This document shows, in pieces, positions 1 through 7,987 of a DNA stretch of 57,274 bases (positions within the stretch are counted from its first letter, which is position 1; each line of letters begins with the position of its first letter). The stretch covers positions 1 to 57,274 of the forward strand of contig CAMJBC010000009.1 in the NCBI GenBank assembly GCA_946403755.1, given 5' to 3'. Under the pieces are notes generated by a model. It saw only the letters and a list, made by a program, of their open reading frames with translations. It had not been told where the DNA came from and searched no databases. A program made the position numbers and the translations under genes. This DNA comes from an uncultured Mycoplasmatota bacterium (GTDB lineage: Bacteria > Bacillota_I > Bacilli_A > RF39 > UBA660).

Positions 1-92
1 ATAATACTATATGTACCAAATATAGTGATAATATGCTCAAAAAGGGAGCATGTGGTAGTGGTAAAAAATATAAACAATGCCATGGAAAGTAA
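1..92 (+). CDS. 3' end of a SEC-C motif protein (possibly SecA), partial
   Basis: Only the last 29 codons are present (first full codon at position 3, stop TAA at 90-92). The peptide ends ACGSGKKYKQCHGK, which is the zinc-binding SEC-C tail (C-x-C-x8-C-H) found at the C terminus of SecA and some other proteins. The first Cys of the usual C-x-C pair is Gly here; another Cys lies about 16 residues upstream (ICTKY). SecA is the commonest carrier of such a tail in Firmicutes, but the fragment is too short to exclude another SEC-C protein. A terminator follows directly. Confidence 0.6.
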   Translation, partial: NTICTKYSDNMLKKGACGSGKKYKQCHGK

Positions 93-100
93 GATAAATG

Positions 101-125
101 AAAAGACCAAAATGGTCTTTTTTTT
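101..125 (+). terminator. Rho-independent terminator after the SEC-C protein
   Basis: An 8 bp stem (AAAAGACC at 101-108 with GGTCTTTT at 114-121) and a 5-base loop run straight into a T tract ending at 125. It ends the upstream transcript before the extended -10 of the next gene. Confidence 0.85.
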
Positions 126-133
126 GATATAAT
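125..133 (+). promoter_or_regulatory. Extended -10 promoter element (TGATATAAT)
   Basis: TGA-TATAAT directly follows the terminator T tract and lies about 20 bases before the ATG at 153. No convincing -35 hexamer is visible 17 bases upstream, as expected for an extended -10 promoter. The same word occurs at 3321-3329 and 45179-45187. Confidence 0.5.
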
Positions 134-152
134 AAATTAAGGAGTTGTTAAT

Positions 153-1115
153 ATGGATTTGATTAAATTAAATAATGCAATTGATTCATTATCAAGAGTA
201 ATAACTGTATCAGAAGAAAAAAAGCAAGAATTAATAACTAAATATTCTTCTCTAAGTGAAAAAGAGGTTATAAAAGAGCTTTCTCAAATAGTATATAGAT
301 TATTAAGAAATAATGAAGAATTATATAATTTTTCTCTTGGTGTAATTAGAAATATTAATCCTCAAATTTGTCCATCTATTGAAGAAATGAAAAGTTATTT
401 ATCAAGAATGTTTTCTAATGAAATTGATGGAAATATGTCATTAGAAGAAAATCATAGTTTGATTAATGAAACTATAATTAAATTTACAACGCTATTTAAT
501 CAAAATGGTATAGATTATTATATTGTGGGAGCATTACCTTGTTTTTTAAAAAGAGGTATACCACTATTTAGATATCATGATGACATTGATATAATGATAA
601 ACGAAGATGATATTCCAAAAGTTGCTGAAATTATTGAATTAAGTGGTTATCAATTTTATGATGATAGATTTCCTAGTTTAGAAAGATATCAAGAAATGGA
701 ACAAAACAAACCACCACATACGGTTCTAGCACAAAATCCAAATAATGAATTTCATTTGGGATTCTTTACTTTTAAAAGAGAAAAAGATAATTCTATAACA
801 ATGAGAGAATATTCACATCGTCTTGAAGATGGAAAAGTAGTGGTGGATGTATTAGAAAGACAATCTGATCCTATTGGAACAGAACTTAGATATGATGAAA
901 GACCTACTCAATATATGGGTACATCATTTAAAACAAGTACTATAGAAAGTGTATATGCATTAAAAGAATATACAAAAAGACCAAAAGATATTACAGACAT
1001 ACAAAAATTAAAACCATATATTGATAAACAAAAATTGGATTCACTAAAACAACATCCAAATAAGAATGTAGAGTTTCATAATATAGAATTAAAAAAACCA
1101 CAGCATATGCTATAA
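153..1115 (+). CDS. Nucleotidyltransferase-fold protein
   Basis: A 320-residue soluble protein. The centre (about residues 115-160) has the layout of the MNT/Pol-beta nucleotidyltransferase fold: a helix, GIDYYIVGALP in place of the usual GS loop, then HDDIDIMI, an acidic D-x-D pair typical of metal binding. The N-terminal 100 residues are helical and unlike anything I recognise. ATG at 153 has a strong site (AAGGAG) 9 bases upstream. It is followed after 20 bases by a YoaP-like acetyltransferase, so the two are probably cotranscribed. The substrate is unknown; an antibiotic-modifying or LicD-like role would be a guess. Family-level call only. Confidence 0.6.
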   Translation: MDLIKLNNAIDSLSRVITVSEEKKQELITKYSSLSEKEVIKELSQIVYRLLRNNEELYNFSLGVIRNINPQICPSIEEMKSYLSRMFSNEIDGNMSLEENHSLINETIIKFTTLFNQNGIDYYIVGALPCFLKRGIPLFRYHDDIDIMINEDDIPKVAEIIELSGYQFYDDRFPSLERYQEMEQNKPPHTVLAQNPNNEFHLGFFTFKREKDNSITMREYSHRLEDGKVVVDVLERQSDPIGTELRYDERPTQYMGTSFKTSTIESVYALKEYTKRPKDITDIQKLKPYIDKQKLDSLKQHPNKNVEFHNIELKKPQHML

Positions 1116-1135
1116 TAAAAAACGAGGTGTGAAAT

Positions 1136-1879
1136 ATGAATGAATATATTAATTTAGATGAAAAAAATATTGAAGAAGAACACATTTGTTGTGCTATTGG
1201 CGATCCCAAACATCAATGTGGAGTTGATAAGAAAAAGGAATGGATTAAAGGAAAATTAAAAGAAGGTCATGTATTTAGAAAACTAAATGCAAGAGGAAAA
1301 ATCTTTATTGAGTATGAACCAATAGAAACAGCTTGGGTTCCAGTAAATGGAAAAAACTATATGTATATTTATTGTTTATGGGTAGCAGGTAGTTTTAAAG
1401 GAAAAGGTATTGGTAAAGAATTATTAGAATATGCTATTGAAGATGCTAAATCTAAAAAGATGAGTGGTATTTGTACAATAGTTACACAAAAGAAGAAACC
1501 ATTTATTGGTGATAAAAAATTCTTTGAACATTATGGATTTAAAGTTGTTGATACTATAAATGATTATGAATTAATGGTACTTTCTTTTGATGATAAAGAA
1601 AAACCTAAATTTAGTGATAGTGCTCGTAAGATGGAAATTGAAAGTAAAGATTTTACTATATACTATTCTAATGAATGTCCTTATGTAGAATATGAAGTAA
1701 AAGAATTATCTGATTATGCAAAAGAAAAAGGTATTAAATTAGATTTCATAAAAATAGATTCATTAGAAAAAGCAAAAAATGCGCCATGCATATTTAATAA
1801 TTGGGCAAATTTTTATAAAGGCAAGTTTATTTCAAATACCATATTAAATGCAAATTCTTTTGAGAAACTTATTAAATAA
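1136..1879 (+). CDS. YoaP-like GNAT acetyltransferase with C-terminal YoaP domain
   Basis: This 247-residue protein has two parts. Residues about 30-150 form a GNAT N-acetyltransferase, with the acetyl-CoA loop at GSFKGKGIGKELLEYA (motif A, Q/R-x-x-G-x-G/A type) and a following FFEHYGF strand. Residues about 165-247 contain YYSNECPYVEYEV, resembling the small thioredoxin-like domain that follows GNAT in Bacillus YoaP proteins, with one conserved Cys. ATG 1136 has GAGGTG six bases upstream. No membrane segment or signal is visible. The acceptor substrate is not known for this family. Position in a likely operon with the nucleotidyltransferase-fold protein is seen, but does not reveal the function. 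Confidence 0.75.
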   Translation: MNEYINLDEKNIEEEHICCAIGDPKHQCGVDKKKEWIKGKLKEGHVFRKLNARGKIFIEYEPIETAWVPVNGKNYMYIYCLWVAGSFKGKGIGKELLEYAIEDAKSKKMSGICTIVTQKKKPFIGDKKFFEHYGFKVVDTINDYELMVLSFDDKEKPKFSDSARKMEIESKDFTIYYSNECPYVEYEVKELSDYAKEKGIKLDFIKIDSLEKAKNAPCIFNNWANFYKGKFISNTILNANSFEKLIK

Positions 1880-1904
1880 ATATTTAATGAATGGAGGTTA
1901 TAAA

Positions 1905-2027
1905 ATGAGTTTTACTATAAATATTTATTATAAAAGACAAAATGGTTCTGCTAAAAAATTTGCAAATGAAATGATTTCTTCTGGAATAGTTGATGAAATA
2001 AGATATATATATAAGGAAATAAAATGA
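1905..2027 (+). pseudogene. Truncated antibiotic biosynthesis monooxygenase-like remnant (40 codons)
   Basis: ATG 1905 has a perfect GGAGG site at 1893-1897. The 40-residue product starts MSFTINIYYKRQNGSAKKFA and continues through MISSGIVDEIR, which matches my memory of the N terminus of clostridial ABM-type (quinol monooxygenase-like) proteins of about 95 residues; the conserved continuation after DEIR is absent. The stop TGA overlaps the ATG of the next gene (ATGA at 2024-2027), so it may now act as a short leader coupled to that gene. It could also be a genuine microprotein. The family match is from memory and needs an alignment. Confidence 0.5.
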
Positions 2028-3244
2028 GTAGAGTTGAATTAGAAGAAGTTTTAGACTTTAGAAAAGTTGTTATAGAATTAAATAGAGAATTACATTCTAA
2101 GGGAATTTTTGATTTGGAATACATGTTAGTTAATAATTCGATAGAAGATGTAATGGGTGTTTTAAGTGATAATAGTGATTTTTACAATTTAATTAAAGAC
2201 GATAAATATAGTAATGGTGTAACATTTAGAGAATTGATTGAAATGTATTTTAAATATGTAAAACAAAGATATGAATCTTTATTAATTCGCGATGATGGCG
2301 GAAAAAACGTTGATAAGTATTATGATAGATTAAAAGAACCAATAATGTTTGAAGAAACATATTTACAATATCCTAAAAAAACAATTGGAATGATCAAAAT
2401 GGATGTGGAAAAGACATTAATGCTTATGAGAGAAGCAATTTTAGCATATTATAAAGTATATCATAATAAAAAATTGATAGCTGAGTTAACTTATGGAATA
2501 AATAATAGTGGATACATGGAATTTTCAATAATGGAAGATCAATTATTGCATTTATTAGGCGTAACTGCTGAGCAACTAAGAAATAATCCTGATTTTATTA
2601 GATTAACTGGAAAAAAACATATGAGAAGCCCAGAAATATTGGAATGGATTATTAGAGATTTAGAAGGTAATAATGATTTAATACAATATGATGAAGACTT
2701 TTTAAAAAGACTTTCAAATAATAAATTTAAGTTGGCTGAAGATCAATTTGATAATGATACTCAAACTAGACTTTTGAATTATCATAAAATTAGAGTTAAA
2801 TCACATGCTTTTTTGAAATATGGACCATTTGAAAAAGTATCACTTGTTGCTAAATTAAATAAAAAAGTAACAACTTATGCTAAGAGTAATACTGTGATGA
2901 TTTCACGTGCTGAAAGTTTCAAAAAATATCCTTGGGCATATTTTGGAAGCGTACAAACTCCTGAAAAAAAATACATAGAAACATTACTTATTGATAGTGA
3001 TAAAGGTAAAAAGGAATTATTAAAAGGTTCAACTCCTGCAATAGTAAAAGGAATTGAAAGTGATAGTGGAAATGGAAGCAGTGAATCACATATATTTTCT
3101 GAAGAAGAAAGATTTAAACTTATGGATGAAGCATATAAGTCATTTAGTGATATACTTGATTTTACAAAATTAATAGAATATTTTAATCAATTAGACTATG
3201 AATTTGGTTTAGGAAAAACAAATGATAATAGTTTATCATTATAA
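2024..3244 (+). CDS. PBECR4-like protein of unknown role
   Basis: A 406-residue soluble protein without signal or membrane segment. Residues about 150-300 resemble the PBECR4 group (phage-Barnase-EndoU-ColicinE5/D-RelE-like nuclease 4): MEFSIMEDQLLHLLGV fits the F-x-x-x-x-F-L-H-L-x-G signature, followed by a helical stretch and NYHKIRVKSHAFLKY then a beta-rich part ending AYFGSV. PBECR domains are predicted RNase toxins, usually linked to mobile elements. No catalytic residue can be named with certainty. The start overlaps the stop of the small remnant (ATGA), and AAGGAA lies upstream. A terminator follows. The call rests on motif recall and is tentative. Confidence 0.4.
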   Translation: MSRVELEEVLDFRKVVIELNRELHSKGIFDLEYMLVNNSIEDVMGVLSDNSDFYNLIKDDKYSNGVTFRELIEMYFKYVKQRYESLLIRDDGGKNVDKYYDRLKEPIMFEETYLQYPKKTIGMIKMDVEKTLMLMREAILAYYKVYHNKKLIAELTYGINNSGYMEFSIMEDQLLHLLGVTAEQLRNNPDFIRLTGKKHMRSPEILEWIIRDLEGNNDLIQYDEDFLKRLSNNKFKLAEDQFDNDTQTRLLNYHKIRVKSHAFLKYGPFEKVSLVAKLNKKVTTYAKSNTVMISRAESFKKYPWAYFGSVQTPEKKYIETLLIDSDKGKKELLKGSTPAIVKGIESDSGNGSSESHIFSEEERFKLMDEAYKSFSDILDFTKLIEYFNQLDYEFGLGKTNDNSLSL

Positions 3245-3273
3245 ATTATAATATAACTATTTTTATGAACACA

Positions 3274-3308
3274 AACTCGCATAAAATGTAGAAATATGCG
3301 AGTTTTTT
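3274..3308 (+). terminator. Rho-independent terminator
   Basis: A perfect 10 bp stem, AACTCGCATA (3274-3283) with TATGCGAGTT (3295-3304), an 11-base loop and a T-rich tail. It separates the PBECR4-like gene from the lipid operon. Confidence 0.9.
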
Positions 3309-3320
3309 ATTATAAAAATA

Positions 3321-3329
3321 TGATATAAT
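3321..3329 (+). promoter_or_regulatory. Extended -10 promoter (TGATATAAT) of the lipid operon
   Basis: TGA-TATAAT at 3321-3329, with only a T-rich stretch in the -35 position. It would place the transcript start near 3336, which argues against the upstream TTG at 3335 as start codon of the next gene. Confidence 0.5.
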
Positions 3330-3379
3330 TAATATTGGAGTTGACAATAAAATATATTTTTAGAAAAGAGGTTATACTA

Positions 3380-4804
3380 GTGATATTTCTATCGTATCTT
3401 TTTTTATTTTTGACTGCAATATTAATATGTACAGCATATTATTTAACATTTATAATGGGAAGTGCAACATTCTATGAATTTATTTATATGATGATGCATA
3501 GTATAAGTGCAGGTGGAACATTGCCAACTGTTATGAAAACAGTTGTTCCATGTATATGGTTATTATTATTTTTATTAGTATTATTTTTTATATTAAATAA
3601 ATTTATATTTTTAAAACAAAAAAGAAAATTATTATTTCCAATATTATTATTAGTATTAAGTTTTTTATTAGTATTAAGAATAGTGAAGTTTGATAAGTAT
3701 TTAATTAATTCATTTTCTAAAACAAATATTTATGATGAATATTATGTTAATACTAATGATGTTAAAATTACTTTTCCTGAAGAAAAAAGAAATATAATTA
3801 TTATTTATTTAGAAAGTATGGAGTCATCTTTATTTTCTAAAGAAAATGGTGGAGCTTTTAATAAATCACGTATACCTGAATTAGAGGAAATAGCTCTTAA
3901 TAATACAAACTTTTCACCAACAAATAAACTAGGTGGAGCATATACATTAGATAGTACTGGATGTACAATTTTCTCATTAGTGACCTCTAATAGTGCTACT
4001 CCTACTTATAATAGATTATTTTATTCTTATGGTGAAAAGAATCCATACATGAGAAGTGTAAAAAGTTTAGGAAATGTTTTAAAAGAGAATGGATATAATT
4101 TAGAATTAATGCAAGGTAGTAGTGTTAAGTTTTCTGCTACTGATTATTTCTTAAAAGAAAATGGAGATTTTATATTATTTGATGACAATACAGCTAGAGA
4201 AAGAGGATTAGTTCCAAAAGATTATAGTGCATGGTGGGGAATTGAAGATAATAAATTATTAGAATTTTCTAAAGATGAATTACTAAACTTATCTAAAAAA
4301 GATGAACCATTTGCATTCGTATTATTTACTACAGATACACATTTTCCTAATGGATATTTAGATGAAACTTGTGATGAACCATTTAATGATCATTTATCTA
4401 ATTCATATGCTTGTTCATCTAAAATGGTTAGTAAATATTTAGATTGGTTGAAGGAACAAGAATTCTATGATAATACTACAATATTTTTAATGGGAGACCA
4501 TCAAATAATGCAAGATAGTTATTATAAAAACAATAAACATTTTGAAAGAATGAATTATAATGCTATAATAAATAGTGTAGCAAGTGGAAATACTAAGAAT
4601 AGAAAGTATAGTCAATTTGATATGTATCCAACTATACTTGCAAGTATGGGTGCTACTATTGAAGGAAATAGAATAGGGTTTGGTGTTAATTTATTTAGCG
4701 ATGAAAAAACAATGATTGAACTTTTAGGAAGAGAAAAGTTTGATAATGAGCTATTTAAGAATAGTGAATACTACAAGAAAAATATTCTTAATGAGGTGAA
4801 ATAA
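3380..4804 (+). CDS. LTA synthase-family (sulfatase-fold) membrane phosphotransferase
   Basis: A membrane protein of 474 residues if started at GTG 3380, which has AAAGAGGT at 3365-3372; a TTG at 3335 would lengthen it but lies on the promoter. Three membrane segments (about residues 2-25, 55-75, 82-100) precede an extracellular sulfatase/alkaline-phosphatase-fold domain. Metal and nucleophile positions are visible: IIIIYLESME (first metal ligand), LDSTGCTIFS (Thr nucleophile region), TTDTHFP, and FLMGDHQ (Asp-His ligands). Classical LtaS is about 640 residues with five membrane segments, so this is a short relative. It overlaps pssA by one base (TAATG). Because pssA and psd follow, phosphatidylethanolamine could be its donor, as in phosphoethanolamine transferases; that is inference. 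Confidence 0.8.
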   Translation: MIFLSYLFLFLTAILICTAYYLTFIMGSATFYEFIYMMMHSISAGGTLPTVMKTVVPCIWLLLFLLVLFFILNKFIFLKQKRKLLFPILLLVLSFLLVLRIVKFDKYLINSFSKTNIYDEYYVNTNDVKITFPEEKRNIIIIYLESMESSLFSKENGGAFNKSRIPELEEIALNNTNFSPTNKLGGAYTLDSTGCTIFSLVTSNSATPTYNRLFYSYGEKNPYMRSVKSLGNVLKENGYNLELMQGSSVKFSATDYFLKENGDFILFDDNTARERGLVPKDYSAWWGIEDNKLLEFSKDELLNLSKKDEPFAFVLFTTDTHFPNGYLDETCDEPFNDHLSNSYACSSKMVSKYLDWLKEQEFYDNTTIFLMGDHQIMQDSYYKNNKHFERMNYNAIINSVASGNTKNRKYSQFDMYPTILASMGATIEGNRIGFGVNLFSDEKTMIELLGREKFDNELFKNSEYYKKNILNEVK

Positions 4805-5427
4805 TGAAAATAATAGGTGTTTATAGAAAACCAGATTTTGTAACTATGGCTGGTGGAGCATTCTCAGTAACAGGTATTATTTTAGCAATGAGAGGACATA
4901 TATATTGGTCTATATTATGTATGCTATTAGCATTACTTTGTGATGGATTTGATGGAGTAGTAGCTAGAAGAGGAAAATATGTTGATTATCAATCAGTATA
5001 TGGTACTGAATTAGATTCTTTATGTGATGTAGTTAGTTTTGGTATTTTACCAATGGTAATAGTACAAAATATAACATCATTTAATGTTTTTTCAGTAATA
5101 GCAAGTATTATATTTTGTATATGTGGAATTGTTAGATTAGCATATTTTAATATGTTATCTATTACTAAAAAAAGTGATGGTAAATCATTTATAGGTTTTC
5201 CAATTGTTATTAGTGCTGTAGTACTTCCAATTGTATATTTTGTTTTAGAAGTATTTAAAATCAATTTAGGAAATATTATTTATCCTGTAGTATTATTAGT
5301 ATGCGGTGCTTTATTTGTAGTACCAGTTAAATTAAAAAAATTAAATACAAGAGAAAGATTAATTTGTGCTTTATTTGGTTTAGTTTTTGTAATTATTTTA
5401 AGTTTTGTATATTGTAGATTCAAATAA
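4804..5427 (+). CDS. pssA: CDP-diacylglycerol-serine O-phosphatidyltransferase (phosphatidylserine synthase)
   Basis: A 207-residue integral membrane enzyme of the CDP-alcohol phosphatidyltransferase family. The signature starts at DGVVAR and ends GTELDSLCD (D-G-x2-A-R ... G-x3-D-x3-D); the spacer between AR and G is 11 residues instead of 8, as I recall for clostridial type II PssA. SLCDVVSFG after the last Asp is typical of PssA rather than PgsA. About six membrane segments follow. It makes phosphatidylserine from CDP-diacylglycerol and L-serine. Start ATG 4804 overlaps the stop of the upstream gene, and psd begins 24 bases downstream, giving a complete phosphatidylethanolamine route. Confidence 0.9.
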   Translation: MKIIGVYRKPDFVTMAGGAFSVTGIILAMRGHIYWSILCMLLALLCDGFDGVVARRGKYVDYQSVYGTELDSLCDVVSFGILPMVIVQNITSFNVFSVIASIIFCICGIVRLAYFNMLSITKKSDGKSFIGFPIVISAVVLPIVYFVLEVFKINLGNIIYPVVLLVCGALFVVPVKLKKLNTRERLICALFGLVFVIILSFVYCRFK

Positions 5428-5451
5428 CTTAATCATAATAGGTGATTTATT

Positions 5452-6318
5452 ATGTTTACAGATAGAATTAATAATTCAGTAGAAGAAATTAAATATGGAA
5501 AAGATGTATCTTTTTTATATAATAATTTTTTTGGTAGAATTATTTTAAAATTAATACATAATCGTTTTGTATCTAATATTATAGGTTTGTATATGAATAG
5601 TCCTTTATCAAAAGGAATGATTTCTAGTACAATAAAAAAATATAATATAGATATGGATATATTTGAAAAGAAAGAATATAAAAGTTTTAATGATTTTTTT
5701 ATTAGATATAAAAAAGAACTTAATATTGATTTAGATAAAAATCATTTTATAAGTCCTTCTGATTCTAAATTAACAGTTTTAAAATTAAGTGAAGATACTT
5801 CTTTTAAAGTAAAAGGTTCAATATATAATATGAAAAATATTATTGATGAAGACATATCTAAAGATTATAAAAATGGTTATGCTTTAATATTTAGATTAGA
5901 AATTAATAATTATCATCATTATCATTTTGTTGATGATGGTACTATAGGTAAAAACAAATATATTAAAGGAGTACTACATACTGTTCAACCAATTGCATTA
6001 GGAAAATATAAAGTGTTTCATAAAAATGCTAGAGAATATACTGTGCTACATACTAAAAATTTTGGAGATATAATTCAAGTTGAAGTAGGTGCTTTATCAG
6101 TAGGTAGAATAACTAATAATAAAAGTATTAAATCTTTTAAAAAAGGTGAAGAAAAAGGTTATTTTGAATTTGGTGGATCTACAGTTATATTATTTGTTAA
6201 AGATAAAAGTGTAATTATAGATAAAGATATTTTAGATAATTCTAAAAAAGAGATAGAAACAATTGTAAATTGTGGAGAAAAAATAGGTATAAAGTATAAA
6301 GTTGATAAAAATAAATAA
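5452..6318 (+). CDS. psd: Phosphatidylserine decarboxylase proenzyme
   Basis: A 288-residue protein that converts phosphatidylserine to phosphatidylethanolamine. The C-terminal FGGSTVILF holds the G-S-T self-cleavage site; the Ser becomes the pyruvoyl cofactor of the small subunit. The upstream parts of the self-cleavage triad are visible: SPSDSKL (Asp), NYHHYHFVDDG (His) and LHTVQ. Length and motif order match the clostridial/short Psd type. No N-terminal membrane segment is evident, so attachment is probably peripheral. ATG 5452 has AGGTG six to ten bases upstream. It follows pssA closely and is probably in the same transcript. Confidence 0.92.
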   Translation: MFTDRINNSVEEIKYGKDVSFLYNNFFGRIILKLIHNRFVSNIIGLYMNSPLSKGMISSTIKKYNIDMDIFEKKEYKSFNDFFIRYKKELNIDLDKNHFISPSDSKLTVLKLSEDTSFKVKGSIYNMKNIIDEDISKDYKNGYALIFRLEINNYHHYHFVDDGTIGKNKYIKGVLHTVQPIALGKYKVFHKNAREYTVLHTKNFGDIIQVEVGALSVGRITNNKSIKSFKKGEEKGYFEFGGSTVILFVKDKSVIIDKDILDNSKKEIETIVNCGEKIGIKYKVDKNK

Positions 6319-6348
6319 AAAATATATAATAAAATTGAGGTGAAAATA

Positions 6349-7095
6349 ATGAATAAAGGAACAAAAAGATTTTTATCATTTGCACTAGCTAGTACTTTAG
6401 TTGCTGGTCTTCCTGCTGTTGCACATGCTGAAGGAAATAATAATAGTAATGGAGAAGAAGCAACAATAGAAGAAACTATTGCTAGTAGTAGAACTTATAT
6501 TGTACAAGAAGGAGATACTTTAGGAAAAATAGCTGAAAGATTTTATGGAAATGCTGCTTTATATGAACAATTAGCTAGAGTTAATAATATTCAAAATCCC
6601 GCATTAATTTTTGCTGGACAAATTATTACAATACCTAGAGATTTAACAATAGCTTATGATTATCAAAATAATGAAGCTGTTGTAGTACCTGCTTATGAAG
6701 AAGAAAGAACTTATACAGTTAAATCTGGTGATGTATTAGATTGTATAGTTAGAGTGTTGTATGGATCTAATGATAGATTATTAGTTGATCAATTTGCTAC
6801 ATGGAATGGTTTGCCTGATCCTAATAGAATAAATGCTGGAGATGTACTAAGTGCACCAGATATTAGAGTGTTAAGACAAATTCAACCAAATGATTATACT
6901 GCTGAATATAATAGAATGGGATGGATATTAAATCATCCAAACGGATGTAGACCATGTTATCCAGTTAATCCATATAATGGATGGGATCCAAATCTACCAA
7001 TTATAGTACCTGCTGATGGTTGTGTACCTTGTCTACCACCACCACCTTGTATGCCACAACCAGAACAAGGACCTTGTAAAAAATTAATACCATAA
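6349..7095 (+). CDS. Secreted protein with two LysM domains and a Pro/Cys-rich tail
   Basis: The start is ATG 6349, preceded by TTGAGGTGA six bases upstream; the longer frame begins inside that site. The 248-residue product opens with a signal peptide (RFLSFALASTLVAGLPAVAHA, cut after AHA). Two LysM peptidoglycan-binding modules follow: RTYIVQEGDTLGKIAERFYG (about residues 47-97) and RTYTVKSGDVLDCIVRVLYG (about 119-168). The last 50 residues are rich in Pro, Asn and Cys (C-R-P-C, C-V-P-C-L, P-P-C-M, G-P-C), which may form disulfides or bind a metal. No catalytic domain is present, so it is likely a wall-associated structural or anchoring protein. It lies 30 bases after psd. Confidence 0.85.
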   Translation: MNKGTKRFLSFALASTLVAGLPAVAHAEGNNNSNGEEATIEETIASSRTYIVQEGDTLGKIAERFYGNAALYEQLARVNNIQNPALIFAGQIITIPRDLTIAYDYQNNEAVVVPAYEEERTYTVKSGDVLDCIVRVLYGSNDRLLVDQFATWNGLPDPNRINAGDVLSAPDIRVLRQIQPNDYTAEYNRMGWILNHPNGCRPCYPVNPYNGWDPNLPIIVPADGCVPCLPPPPCMPQPEQGPCKKLIP

Positions 7096-7096
7096 A

Positions 7097-7125
7097 AAAA
7101 TTCGAAGAAATTCGAATTTTTATTT
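7097..7125 (+). terminator. Bidirectional terminator between convergent genes
   Basis: A perfect inverted repeat AAAATTCGAA (7097-7106) / TTCGAATTTT (7111-7120) with a GAAA loop, an A tract on the left and a T tract on the right, so it can stop both the LysM transcript and the opposing gene ending at 7120. Confidence 0.85.
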
Positions 7126-7863
7126 GTTTTGAATTAATCTTGGTTGATTAGTTTGAGTTCTTATTTTTTCTATTATTGATATTAAGTCTTTATTATCTAT
7201 ATCAATATTTAATCTTTCTTGTAATAATTCTAATATTGTATTTTTAATTGGTTCTGGTAAATTATCTATTTCTTCAAATCTATCTGGATCACCAATATCA
7301 ATTATTCCATTTAATAATAAGCTTATATAACACTTTGCATAAAATCTAATATCATGATTTTCTTTAAAGGTTTTATCTATTTTACCTTTTAATAATCTTC
7401 CACCATTTTCTATAGTTGTTTTTGTCATATACATTTGATGAAAATCATATTTATCTTTTCTTTTATCTAAAATTCTTCTATCATTCATATATGTACTAAA
7501 CATATTTCTTGTTAATAAAATAAATGCTAGTATACCTAATAATCTATCAGCAGCATATGAAAAAGCAACTGCATATGAAACTAATACTGATTTACAAAGT
7601 AATTGTACTGCTATTACATCATATTTGTGTGATTCTCTACTACGTAAATAATCAAAAGCACTATCTATATCAGTATATCTAGCTAGCATTTTATTAATTC
7701 TAGTAGAATATTTTTCAATTATTTCAGGAGATAATTTATCTAACTCTGATATTTTATTATATAAATCAAAACTTTCCTTATCTAATTTGTCTATTTCTTG
7801 AAATAAATGATTGGCTCTTTCTTCGAGAGGAGCTTCACTTTTAGCATATTCTAATATTGTCAT
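7120..7863 (-). CDS. Membrane protein of unknown function
   Basis: A 247-residue protein I do not recognise. The N-terminal 70 residues are charged and helical, with a likely coiled coil (LFQEIDKLDKESFDLYNKIS). A hydrophobic stretch follows at about residues 82-118 (LLCKSVLVSYAVAFSYAADR and LLGILAFILLTRNMF), which may be one or two membrane segments, then a helical C-terminal domain with FYAKCYISLLL. ATG has AGAAAGAAG about ten bases upstream. It is a single gene, convergent with the LysM gene and divergent from the oxidoreductase at 7988, with which it shares a 124-base promoter region. Confidence 0.65.
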   Translation of the reverse strand: MTILEYAKSEAPLEERANHLFQEIDKLDKESFDLYNKISELDKLSPEIIEKYSTRINKMLARYTDIDSAFDYLRSRESHKYDVIAVQLLCKSVLVSYAVAFSYAADRLLGILAFILLTRNMFSTYMNDRRILDKRKDKYDFHQMYMTKTTIENGGRLLKGKIDKTFKENHDIRFYAKCYISLLLNGIIDIGDPDRFEEIDNLPEPIKNTILELLQERLNIDIDNKDLISIIEKIRTQTNQPRLIQNK

Positions 7864-7963
7864 GATAATTCTTCTTTCTAATTTAGATTTAATGATCTAA
7901 TGCGGTTTTCTCCTTTTACAAGTGCATATGATAACATATAATTACTATTAATACAATAAATAT

Positions 7964-7971
7964 GATATACT
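7964..7971 (+). promoter_or_regulatory. Extended -10-like element before the SDR gene
   Basis: TGATATACT at 7963-7971 matches the extended -10 style seen elsewhere in the window and lies just ahead of the ribosome site GGTGA (7978-7982). The -35 region is unremarkable. Confidence 0.4.
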
Positions 7972-7987
7972 TAATGTGGTGATTTTA

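Noticed and set aside
3335-3379. TTG start and TTGACA -35 box ahead of the LTA-synthase-type gene
   Set aside because: The TTG would fall at the transcript start of TATAAT 3324-3329, and TTGACA at 3341 has no -10 at proper distance; GTG 3380 with AAAGAGGT is better.
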